In this document: positions 35,364 to 42,707 of the stretch, piece after piece | Numbering within the stretch: position 1 is the stretch's first letter | Layout: every line of letters starts with the position of its first letter | Assembly: GCF_050113635.1 (NCBI RefSeq) | Contig: NZ_JBNJLT010000001.1 | Span: 620,001-684,000, forward strand | Reading direction: 5' to 3' | Origin: Marinimicrobium sp050113635 | Lineage (GTDB): Bacteria; Pseudomonadota; Gammaproteobacteria; Pseudomonadales; Cellvibrionaceae | Length of the DNA stretch: 64,000 nucleotides | Position numbers and translations under genes: made by a program | Notes under the pieces: model-generated | The model's database searches: none | Seen by the model: the letters and a program-made list of their open reading frames with translations, nothing else | Told to the model about the DNA's origin: nothing

Positions 35364-37748
35364 TCAAGGCGTCTCACGCAGCAGGTGCACACCGAAAATC
35401 CCCCCAGCCACGGAACCGTCTTTGGCCTCAAACCGCAAGGTGAGGACGCCATCGCGCGCCGCCTCGGAAACGCTTTCCGGAATCGGATAGTCAACCGAGT
35501 AGAAGTTGGCTTCGCGAGCCCCTTCGAGTTCTACATCCGCAATCACATGCCCATTGATACGAACGCTAAATTCGTTGCCCCGATCAGCACTGTAATACGT
35601 TACTCTGAGATACCGTGCCTCGCCTTCCGGGTCGTTTAGCTCGTAGCTGAACCAGCCGGTTGCCTGACGCCCGTGCCGCCCCAGGGTCACACCCGCCTCG
35701 GTACCCTCTCCCTTGAAAAAGTGATCGGACTCCGGCTGCTGCTCACCCGGCGCTACGCTGTCAATGGTCGCCGCCTCCAGCGCCAGGCGCTCGCGCTCTG
35801 CCTCGATTCGAGCCGCACTGCGCGTTTCCGCCTGTGGCCAATACACGGTGTAGCGACTGTCGTGCAGGCGGAAGAACGGGATCAGCTCCACTTGGCTCTG
35901 ATTCGGAGCGGCCAGTCCTCCATCCGCTCTGAAGGTCAGGGGTTTTCCGTCCACAGGTTGCAGGTGTTGTAGGAATTCGTCAGGCTCAGAAACCATCACG
36001 GGCATGGCATCAGGAGGACAAAGCGCACCGTGGGCGACATGCCCCATGCGGCTGTCATCACTCAGGAAATTCAGACGCTCATTCTCAAACACCTCGGACC
36101 GGGACGCCAACACAATCGGTCCGTGAACAACGGCGTAGTACTCTGACCCGTCTGGCAGCTGCTCCAGTTTTGTCGTCATCGGCAGCGTCACCGTAACGGT
36201 ATCACCCTGCCGCCAGTTTCGGTCAATAACCACGTACTCCCCGGGACCGGCCGCCACGTCCACCGCCGTTCCATTAACCGTCGCCCGCAGTGCGCCTTCA
36301 GGCACCCATGACGGGTAGCGTATATGCAACGCAAAATCGCCATTTCCCTGCTCCAACATAAAGCGCGTGGTTTCCGAGTCCGGAAAACCGGTTTCCTGAA
36401 CCAGCGTCAGCCCCTGCTCCTGCCACGTTAAACGGGAAGGAATAAACAGATTAACAAACAGGTCATTACCTCGATGAGCGTATACCATTTCACCATACTT
36501 GAAATGGTTCTCAATGCCCGACCCCACACAACACCACATGGCTTGCTCGGGCTGCGAGTACATCCGGTAATGGGCCGGTCGCATGGACGTAAAATAAACC
36601 AGTCCGCCGTGATCAGGGTGCTGACTCGAAAGAATATGGTTATACAATGCTCGCTCGTAGTAATCTACGTATTCAAGTTCTGCCGCATCGGCATAAAGCA
36701 TATGCGACAGCTTCAACATATTATAGGTGTTGCAGGTTTCCGGCCCTTCGCGATCACTGACCATATCGCTAAAATCATCGGAGGGATGGAAGTGCTCACG
36801 CACGCTATTGCCACCAATGGCTACGGTGCGTTCATTGACGACCGTGTGCCAGAAATAGTCAGCGGCTTCCGTCCAGTCCTGGTTGCCGGACAGCTCCGCC
36901 ACACGTTTGTAGCCAATCACTTTGGGGATTTGCGTATTGGCGTGCAGCCCGTTCAAGCGATCCTGGTGCTGCAACAATGGGGAGAGTATTTGGCGATGAG
37001 AAAATTGCCGGGCGAGCACTAAATAACGATCATCACCGGTGATGGCCGCTACATCCGCAAACACTTCATTCATGCCACCATGCTCGGTACGCAGCATGGC
37101 CTGAATTTGCTCATCGGACAGATCGGACACCAACTCCACAGCCCAATCCGACAAGCTCACCAGCATTCGCAGGGCCTGCTCGCTGCCCGTAAGCACATAG
37201 GCATCGCGCAGCCCGGCAAATATTTTGTGAAGGTTATACCAGGGGACCCACCGGTCGTTTAGACCAAACAAGTCGGCATCAATGTCACCTCGTGCGATTT
37301 CCTGCCACATCTCCAGACTCTCGGGAACACCGCCCAGGTATCCATTGCCATTCGCCCTTTGCGCTTTTTCCAGCTCGTCCAGCATGTAATGCAAACGCTG
37401 CAGTGCCTCGCCGTCACCGGTCGAGGCATAGGCCAATGACAGAGACGTGAGGTAGTGGCCGCCAATATGCCCGTCCAGCCCCGAGTTCTCCCAGTTTCCG
37501 TAGCTGGGGGACTTCGGTTCCAGCCCCGCTTCACGGAGATAGGGTGCCAGCAAACGATCCGGGTTCATCGCGTAGATGTACTGCAGGTTCGTTTGTTCCG
37601 CACGCTTGAAAGGACTGCCGTCCAGGAGGCGCACATCATTGATCGGAAACGTTTCTACCGCAGCGGACACAGCCTCCGATTGTCGACTATCGGTCGCGCA
37701 CCCGCTCATCAGGAGCAGGAGCAACGCAAAAGGTAGTGTTGTTTTCAT
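35364..37748 (-). CDS. Glycoside hydrolase family 127-type beta-L-arabinofuranosidase, lipoprotein
   Basis: The 794-residue protein has a lipoprotein signal ending LLMSGC (Cys17). An alpha/alpha-barrel follows with the family signature. Glu337 and Cys339 (GPETCNTYNMLKL) and Cys406-Cys407 (AMWCCVGSG) correspond to the zinc Glu-Cys3 centre of HypBA1, and Glu318 in REHFHPSDD to its other active-site Glu. GH127 cleaves beta-L-arabinofuranosyl residues; the related GH146 has the same site and cannot be excluded. C-terminal beta-domains occupy about 480-794. It starts 14 bases after araA, so surface or periplasmic release of arabinose is expressed together with its breakdown. Confidence 0.92.
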   Translation of the reverse strand: MKTTLPFALLLLLMSGCATDSRQSEAVSAAVETFPINDVRLLDGSPFKRAEQTNLQYIYAMNPDRLLAPYLREAGLEPKSPSYGNWENSGLDGHIGGHYLTSLSLAYASTGDGEALQRLHYMLDELEKAQRANGNGYLGGVPESLEMWQEIARGDIDADLFGLNDRWVPWYNLHKIFAGLRDAYVLTGSEQALRMLVSLSDWAVELVSDLSDEQIQAMLRTEHGGMNEVFADVAAITGDDRYLVLARQFSHRQILSPLLQHQDRLNGLHANTQIPKVIGYKRVAELSGNQDWTEAADYFWHTVVNERTVAIGGNSVREHFHPSDDFSDMVSDREGPETCNTYNMLKLSHMLYADAAELEYVDYYERALYNHILSSQHPDHGGLVYFTSMRPAHYRMYSQPEQAMWCCVGSGIENHFKYGEMVYAHRGNDLFVNLFIPSRLTWQEQGLTLVQETGFPDSETTRFMLEQGNGDFALHIRYPSWVPEGALRATVNGTAVDVAAGPGEYVVIDRNWRQGDTVTVTLPMTTKLEQLPDGSEYYAVVHGPIVLASRSEVFENERLNFLSDDSRMGHVAHGALCPPDAMPVMVSEPDEFLQHLQPVDGKPLTFRADGGLAAPNQSQVELIPFFRLHDSRYTVYWPQAETRSAARIEAERERLALEAATIDSVAPGEQQPESDHFFKGEGTEAGVTLGRHGRQATGWFSYELNDPEGEARYLRVTYYSADRGNEFSVRINGHVIADVELEGAREANFYSVDYPIPESVSEAARDGVLTLRFEAKDGSVAGGIFGVHLLRETP

Positions 37749-37762
37749 GATCTCAATGCGCC

Positions 37763-39265
37763 TCAGACGCCCTGTTTCAAATGATAGTAAGCGGCATTCT
37801 GGCGAAGCTCATCTTTGAATTGGCGCACTTTGGTATCCTGATCAATCACGACCGCTTCAACACCGGCCATTTCTGCAAAGTCAATGATTTGCTCTGTGGT
37901 CACTCCCTGGCTGTACACACTGTGGTGTGCACCACCGGCGTGAATCCAGGCGGCACCGGCGACGCCCAGGTTCGGCCGCGGCTCCCACAGGGCAGAGGCT
38001 ACCGGAAGCTTGGGCAGGTCCGCCGGGGGCGCAACGGTATCAAGCTCATTGATCACAATCCGAAATCGGGTGCCGAGATCCACGGTGGTGATGTTCATCG
38101 CCGGCCCAGGCTTGCCTGTAAATTTCAGCCGGGCAATATCCTTACGAATACCAATGGTGTGCAGCGCCACTTCCAGGCGTGGTTTTTCAGCCGCAATGGT
38201 CGGGCAGATCTCCAGCATATGTGCGCCCAACACTTGGTCACGAGCGCCAAAATTATAGGTGTAGTCTTCCATGAAAGAGGTTCCACCCTCTTTCCCCTGG
38301 CTGATCACTTTCACAATGCGGGTCATGGCCGCGGTTTTCCAGTCGCCTTCACCACCGTAACCATACCCTTTGGCCATCAGTCGCTGGGTCGCCATGCCCG
38401 GCAGGCCAGTCAGGCCGGTCAGGTTTTCAAAGTTGTTGGTGAAGGCTTTGAAGCCGCCCTTTTCGAGAAACCGTTCCATACCGATTTCCAGACGGGCCTC
38501 GTTTTTGATCATGCCCATCTGGTGTTCGTCTTTCAGAACATTGTCATCCACCTGATAGGTTTTCAGGTACTCGTCAACCAGCGCGTTGGCGTCCTCATCA
38601 CTCACAGCGTTCACCACTTCAGCCAAATCGCCCAGGCCAAAAGCGTGCACTTCGTAACCGAAGTGAATCTGCGCGGACACCTTGTCACCTTCCGTCACCG
38701 CTACTTGCCGCATGTTGTCGCCAAAGCGGGCGACTTTCAGGCCCTGGGATTCATTCCAACCCATGGCCACGCGCAACCAGTCGTCGATTTCCTGCTGAAC
38801 GCGCGCTTCTTTCCAGTGACCCACCACGACGCGACGGTCCTGCCGCAGGCGTGTGCCGATATAACCGAACTCGCGGTCACCGTGTGCGCTTTGATGCAGG
38901 TTCATGTAATCCATGTCGATATCGGCCCAGGGCAACGCTGCATTAAACTGGGTATGCAGGTGCATATATGGCTTGCTCAGCACTTTGAGGCCGGAGATCC
39001 ACATTTTTGCGGGAGAGAATGTGTGCATCCACAACACTAGCCCTACACAGTTGGCATCATTGTTGGCCCGCAAACACACATCCAGAATCTCATCGGGCGT
39101 CTTGACCGTTGGCTGCGCCACAATATTTGCCGAGATGGCGTCGGACCCGGTCAGACCTTCCGCGATTTCATTGCTGTTCGCGGCCACTTGTTCGAGCACC
39201 TTGGGGCCATAAAGGTGTTGCGAGCCTGTTACAAACCAGATCTCTTTATCGCCGTAAATCTTCAT
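37763..39265 (-). CDS. araA: L-arabinose isomerase
   Basis: The 500-residue protein begins IYGDKEIWFVTGSQHLYGPKVLEQ split over 3-26 and matches E. coli AraA (500) in length. The metal-binding Glu and His residues sit in KEGGTSFMEDYTYN and VLGAHMLEICPTI, and in the C-terminal AGGAHHSVYSQGV. It converts L-arabinose to L-ribulose in the cytoplasm. The gene is third in the operon araB-araD-araA-GH127, 43 bases after araD. Confidence 0.98.
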   Translation of the reverse strand: MKIYGDKEIWFVTGSQHLYGPKVLEQVAANSNEIAEGLTGSDAISANIVAQPTVKTPDEILDVCLRANNDANCVGLVLWMHTFSPAKMWISGLKVLSKPYMHLHTQFNAALPWADIDMDYMNLHQSAHGDREFGYIGTRLRQDRRVVVGHWKEARVQQEIDDWLRVAMGWNESQGLKVARFGDNMRQVAVTEGDKVSAQIHFGYEVHAFGLGDLAEVVNAVSDEDANALVDEYLKTYQVDDNVLKDEHQMGMIKNEARLEIGMERFLEKGGFKAFTNNFENLTGLTGLPGMATQRLMAKGYGYGGEGDWKTAAMTRIVKVISQGKEGGTSFMEDYTYNFGARDQVLGAHMLEICPTIAAEKPRLEVALHTIGIRKDIARLKFTGKPGPAMNITTVDLGTRFRIVINELDTVAPPADLPKLPVASALWEPRPNLGVAGAAWIHAGGAHHSVYSQGVTTEQIIDFAEMAGVEAVVIDQDTKVRQFKDELRQNAAYYHLKQGV

Positions 39266-39308
39266 AACTGTAATCCTGAATCAAAAGGTATTGCCGAAAG
39301 GTTATCTG

Positions 39309-40001
39309 TCAGTTCTGGCCGTAATAGGCATTTTTGCCGTGCTTGCGCTGATAGTGTTTATCAACGATGCCCTGCTTCAACGGCGGCGTCTGGGGTTGTA
39401 ACGTTTTGGTGAGGTAGGCCATCTTCGCGATTTCTTCCAGAATCACAGCGTGATAGACCGACTGGGCGGCATCCTTTCCCCAGGTAAACGGAGCGTGCCC
39501 GGCAATAATCACCATGGGCGTTTCCACCGGGCTGCGTTCCCGAAAACAATCGGTAATCTGTACACCGGTTTCTTCTTCGTAGTCCCTCTGAATTTGTTCA
39601 TCACTCATCACGGCGGTACAAGGAATGTCCCCATAGGCGTAATCCGCATGAGTGGTGCCATAACAGGGAATCGATTGTTGCGCCTGCGCCCAGGCCGTAG
39701 CGTACGTCGAATGCGTGTGAGTAACACCACCGATATTTTCAAAGTGGCGGTACAGGTGAGTGTGCGTTCGGGTGTCCGAGGAGGGGCGCAAGTTGCCCTC
39801 GACAACAGTGTTATCGAGATCCACGACGACGATATCGTCGACGGTCATGTTTTCGTAGGCTACACCGCTGGGCTTGATCGCCACCACGCCACGCTCACGA
39901 TCCACCTGAGACACATTGCCCCAGGTGTAGACCACCAGGTTGCGATGGTGGAGCTGCATGTTCGCTTCATACACCTGTTCTTTCAGTTCGCGGTAACTCA
40001 T
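39309..40001 (-). CDS. araD: L-ribulose-5-phosphate 4-epimerase
   Basis: The ATG at 40001 overlaps the araB stop as ATGA and gives 230 residues (E. coli AraD has 231); the frame is open further upstream only inside araB. The zinc His pair is in GGVTHTHSTYATAWAQA, with TWGNVSQVDRERGVVAIKPSG and a C-terminal YYGQ end typical of AraD. It makes D-xylulose 5-phosphate from L-ribulose 5-phosphate, feeding the pentose phosphate pathway. Confidence 0.97.
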   Translation of the reverse strand: MSYRELKEQVYEANMQLHHRNLVVYTWGNVSQVDRERGVVAIKPSGVAYENMTVDDIVVVDLDNTVVEGNLRPSSDTRTHTHLYRHFENIGGVTHTHSTYATAWAQAQQSIPCYGTTHADYAYGDIPCTAVMSDEQIQRDYEEETGVQITDCFRERSPVETPMVIIAGHAPFTWGKDAAQSVYHAVILEEIAKMAYLTKTLQPQTPPLKQGIVDKHYQRKHGKNAYYGQN

Positions 40002-41668
40002 GCGCGGCCTCCGGTTTCCACAAATGCACCCAGTGCCTGGTAGTCGCGGTACAGCGCGTCGTAGCACCGGGCGTGTTCCGGGTTGGGTTGGTAGGTTTTA
40101 CAAACGGGTGACGCCATCACTTTTTGGGCGCTGGCGACATCCGGGTAGGCACCGCCAAGAGTGGCGGCGAAGATGGCCGCGCCGAGCGCACAGCTCTGCT
40201 CACTGTCCAGTACATCAATGGGACAATTCCAGACGTCGGCACACACCTGCATCACAAAGTCGGACTTTTTGGAAATACCGCCAATCACCACCACCGAGTC
40301 AACGGCGACGCCTTCGGATTTAAATCGTTCAATAATGGCGCGGGCACCAAATGCGGTGGCCTCCACCAGAGAACGAAAGATTTGCGGCGCCTGACTGCCC
40401 ATCTTCAAACCGCTGATGGCCATGGTGAGCGACTGGTCGGCATCCGGTGTGCGTCGGCCGTTAACCCAATCCAACGCCGTGATGCCGGTTTCGCCCGGAG
40501 GAATCGCTTGCGCAGCGCGGCTCAGTTCGATCAACGTTCGCTGCTCAATGTTCTCAACCAGAGATTGGCGAGTGGCGTCATCCAACGACTCAGTCGCGGC
40601 CAGCAAATGCTTGACCGGCCAATTCAACAGGTCGCGAAACCAGGCGTACAAATCACCGAAGGCGGACTGCCCTGCCTCCAGCCCTACCATGCCGGGAATC
40701 ACCGAGCCATCCACTTGGCCACAAATTCCGCGAATGCACTTGTCACCAATGGCGTCGTAACTCGAGACGGTGATATCGCAGGTAGAGGTACCCATCACTT
40801 TGGTCAGCACACCGGGTTTAACATTGGCCGCTACGGCGCCCATGTGGCAGTCAAACGCCCCGAAGCCCACTGGCACACCGGCTCTCAAGCCCAGTTTTTG
40901 TGCCCACTCGTCGGTGAGAGGACCCACGGTTTCGGCGGCCGTAAAGGTTTCGCTGGGCAGGCGATCGCGCAAACCATCCAGAACGGGATCGAGACCGGCA
41001 AAAAATTCATTGGGCGGGTAGCCATTCCAGCTTTTGTGCCACATGACTTTGTGACCGGCGGCACAGCGGCCCGCACGGAACTGATCCGGATGTGTCGTGC
41101 CGGTCAGCACCGCCGGCATCCAGTCGCAGTGCTCCACCCACATATGCGCCGCCTGTTGCACACTGGCGTCTTCGCGCATGACGTGCATCGCCTTGGCCCA
41201 GAACCATTCCGAGGAATAAATACCTCCCTCGTACTTCAGGTAATTGATGGGCGCCGCCTCAGCGGCTTCAGTAATTTCGCGGGCTTCGCGAATCGCCGTG
41301 TGGTCTTTCCAGAGCACGAACATGGCGTTCGGGTTGTCCGCAAATTCCGGTTTGAGCGCCAGAGCGGTGCCCTGCTCATCCACCGCCACGGGTGTGGAGC
41401 CAGTGGTATCAAAACTCACTCCGACGACCTGCCCCGCAGCACCTGCCGGAGCCTGTTCCCATAAGCCGGTGACGACCTGTTCAAGACTTTCCAGATAATC
41501 CAGTGGATGCTGGCGGAAGCGGTCTTTCGAAGGGTCGCAATACAATCCCTTTGACCAGCGCGGGTATTCCACCACGTTCGAGGCAATCTCACGGCCATCA
41601 GCGGTATCCACCAGTAAAGCACGAACAGAGTCAGAGCCGTAATCCAGGCCCAGGGCATAGGATGTCAT
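39998..41668 (-). CDS. araB: Ribulokinase
   Basis: The 556-residue protein is an FGGY-family kinase: the N-terminal phosphate-binding loop LGLDYGSDSVRALLVDT, the catalytic Asp in GFGAFDCHMGAV, and the C-terminal ATP-binding VVVIGGISKKSDFVMQV followed by CALGAAIFAAT. It phosphorylates L-ribulose. It is the first gene of the araBDA-GH127 operon. AAAGGCGAG precedes the ATG by about nine bases. Confidence 0.98.
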   Translation of the reverse strand: MTSYALGLDYGSDSVRALLVDTADGREIASNVVEYPRWSKGLYCDPSKDRFRQHPLDYLESLEQVVTGLWEQAPAGAAGQVVGVSFDTTGSTPVAVDEQGTALALKPEFADNPNAMFVLWKDHTAIREAREITEAAEAAPINYLKYEGGIYSSEWFWAKAMHVMREDASVQQAAHMWVEHCDWMPAVLTGTTHPDQFRAGRCAAGHKVMWHKSWNGYPPNEFFAGLDPVLDGLRDRLPSETFTAAETVGPLTDEWAQKLGLRAGVPVGFGAFDCHMGAVAANVKPGVLTKVMGTSTCDITVSSYDAIGDKCIRGICGQVDGSVIPGMVGLEAGQSAFGDLYAWFRDLLNWPVKHLLAATESLDDATRQSLVENIEQRTLIELSRAAQAIPPGETGITALDWVNGRRTPDADQSLTMAISGLKMGSQAPQIFRSLVEATAFGARAIIERFKSEGVAVDSVVVIGGISKKSDFVMQVCADVWNCPIDVLDSEQSCALGAAIFAATLGGAYPDVASAQKVMASPVCKTYQPNPEHARCYDALYRDYQALGAFVETGGRA

Positions 41669-41725
41669 ACAAAAAACTCGCCTTTATTCGGTATAGTGTA
41701 CAAATATCATGACACTTTATTATTG

Positions 41726-41757
41726 TATTATAATATTCGAGAGTCAGTTGTTGTCAA
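41726..41757 (-). promoter_or_regulatory. Probable araB promoter with palindrome
   Basis: On the minus strand TTGACA (41757-41752) stands 16 bases before TATTAT, inside the perfect palindrome TATTATAATA (41726-41735), in an AT-rich gap upstream of araB. A further AGTGT-N12-ACACT inverted pair lies between it and the gene (about 41695-41716). These are reasonable core promoter and operator candidates; no AraC-family gene is nearby. Confidence 0.55.
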
Positions 41758-41866
41758 TGTGTTTCTATCGGTTTAAACGTCAATCACTGCGCGGAAAAAC
41801 ACCAACATCGGGGAAGGATTGAGAACAGAGGGAGAAGGGCTCAAAAGGTATTAACAGTGACACAGG

Positions 41867-41886
41867 CGGCACCCCGCAGGGTGCCG
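41867..41886 (-). terminator. Hairpin after rlmB
   Basis: CGGCACCC (41867-41874) and GGGTGCCG (41879-41886) form an 8-bp stem with a four-base loop, five bases after the rlmB stop. No U run follows on the transcribed strand; a CU-rich tract comes 25 bases later, so termination may be Rho-dependent. Confidence 0.55.
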
Positions 41887-41890
41887 ATCA

Positions 41891-42637
41891 TCAGCCCGCC
41901 GTCCGCTGGCGAACGGCTTCAAACAGACAGACACCCGTAGCCACCGAGACGTTCAGACTGCTGACGGTGCCAGCCATGGGAATGTTGACCAGAAAGTCAC
42001 AGGTTTCGCGGGTCAGGCGACGCAAACCGTCCCCTTCGGCGCCCATGACCAGGGCCAGAGGCCCTTTCAGTTCGCTCTCAAACACGGTGGCTTCTGCTTC
42101 ACCCGCCGCGCCCACCAGCCAGACGCCGTTGTCCTGCAATTTTTTCAAGGTACGAGCCAGGTTGGTTACGGTCACAAAGGGCAACACTTCGGCGGCCCCG
42201 CAAGCCACTTTCCGGGCCACGGGCGTCAACCCGGCCGATTTGTCTTTCGGTGCGATGACGGCATCCACACCCGCGGCTTCCGCTGTGCGCAGACAGGCGC
42301 CGAGGTTGTGTGGATCGGTCACACCGTCCAGCACCAATAGCAACGGCGGGTGCGACAGTTGCTCAAGGTGTTTGAGCAGGAAAGCTTCATCGTGAACCTG
42401 ACCAGGGCGACAGACGGCAACGACCCCCTGATGATTCTCACCGTTGGCCAGCGCATCCAGTTTACCGCGCCCCATGGGTTGGACCGCCAGCCCCTGAGTC
42501 TGCGCCTGTGCGAGCACCTTTTGCAACCGCTGGTCCGCCCGGCCTTGCAAGGTGTACAACTCCAGCACCCGTTGCGGGCTGCTTTTCAATAACGCCTGCA
42601 CCGAGTGCAGACCATAAACAATATCGTGCTTACTCAC
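41891..42637 (-). CDS. rlmB: 23S rRNA (guanosine-2'-O-)-methyltransferase RlmB
   Basis: The 248-residue protein has the small substrate-binding N-domain (DIVYGLHSVQALLKSSPQRV) and the SpoU/TrmH knotted domain with LLVLDGVTDPHNLGACLRTAEAAG split over 97-120, LALVMGAEGDGLRRLTRETC and the C-terminal IPMAGTVSSLNVSVATGVCLFE. It methylates G2251 of 23S rRNA. rnr-rlmB is a standard gene pair; here they are 70 bases apart on the same strand. Confidence 0.97.
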   Translation of the reverse strand: MSKHDIVYGLHSVQALLKSSPQRVLELYTLQGRADQRLQKVLAQAQTQGLAVQPMGRGKLDALANGENHQGVVAVCRPGQVHDEAFLLKHLEQLSHPPLLLVLDGVTDPHNLGACLRTAEAAGVDAVIAPKDKSAGLTPVARKVACGAAEVLPFVTVTNLARTLKKLQDNGVWLVGAAGEAEATVFESELKGPLALVMGAEGDGLRRLTRETCDFLVNIPMAGTVSSLNVSVATGVCLFEAVRQRTAG

Positions 42638-42707
42638 CCATTAATCCTGTCGTGGCGCCGTTTTTTCGTCATAGAACCCGTTTCGGCTCAATTCCTGGAA
42701 GCAGTGT

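Noticed and set aside
37781..39040. A 419-codon plus-strand open frame opposite araA
   Set aside because: Shadow of araA with no independent evidence.
40124..41464. A 446-codon plus-strand open frame opposite araB
   Set aside because: It mirrors a certain FGGY kinase and has a biased composition.
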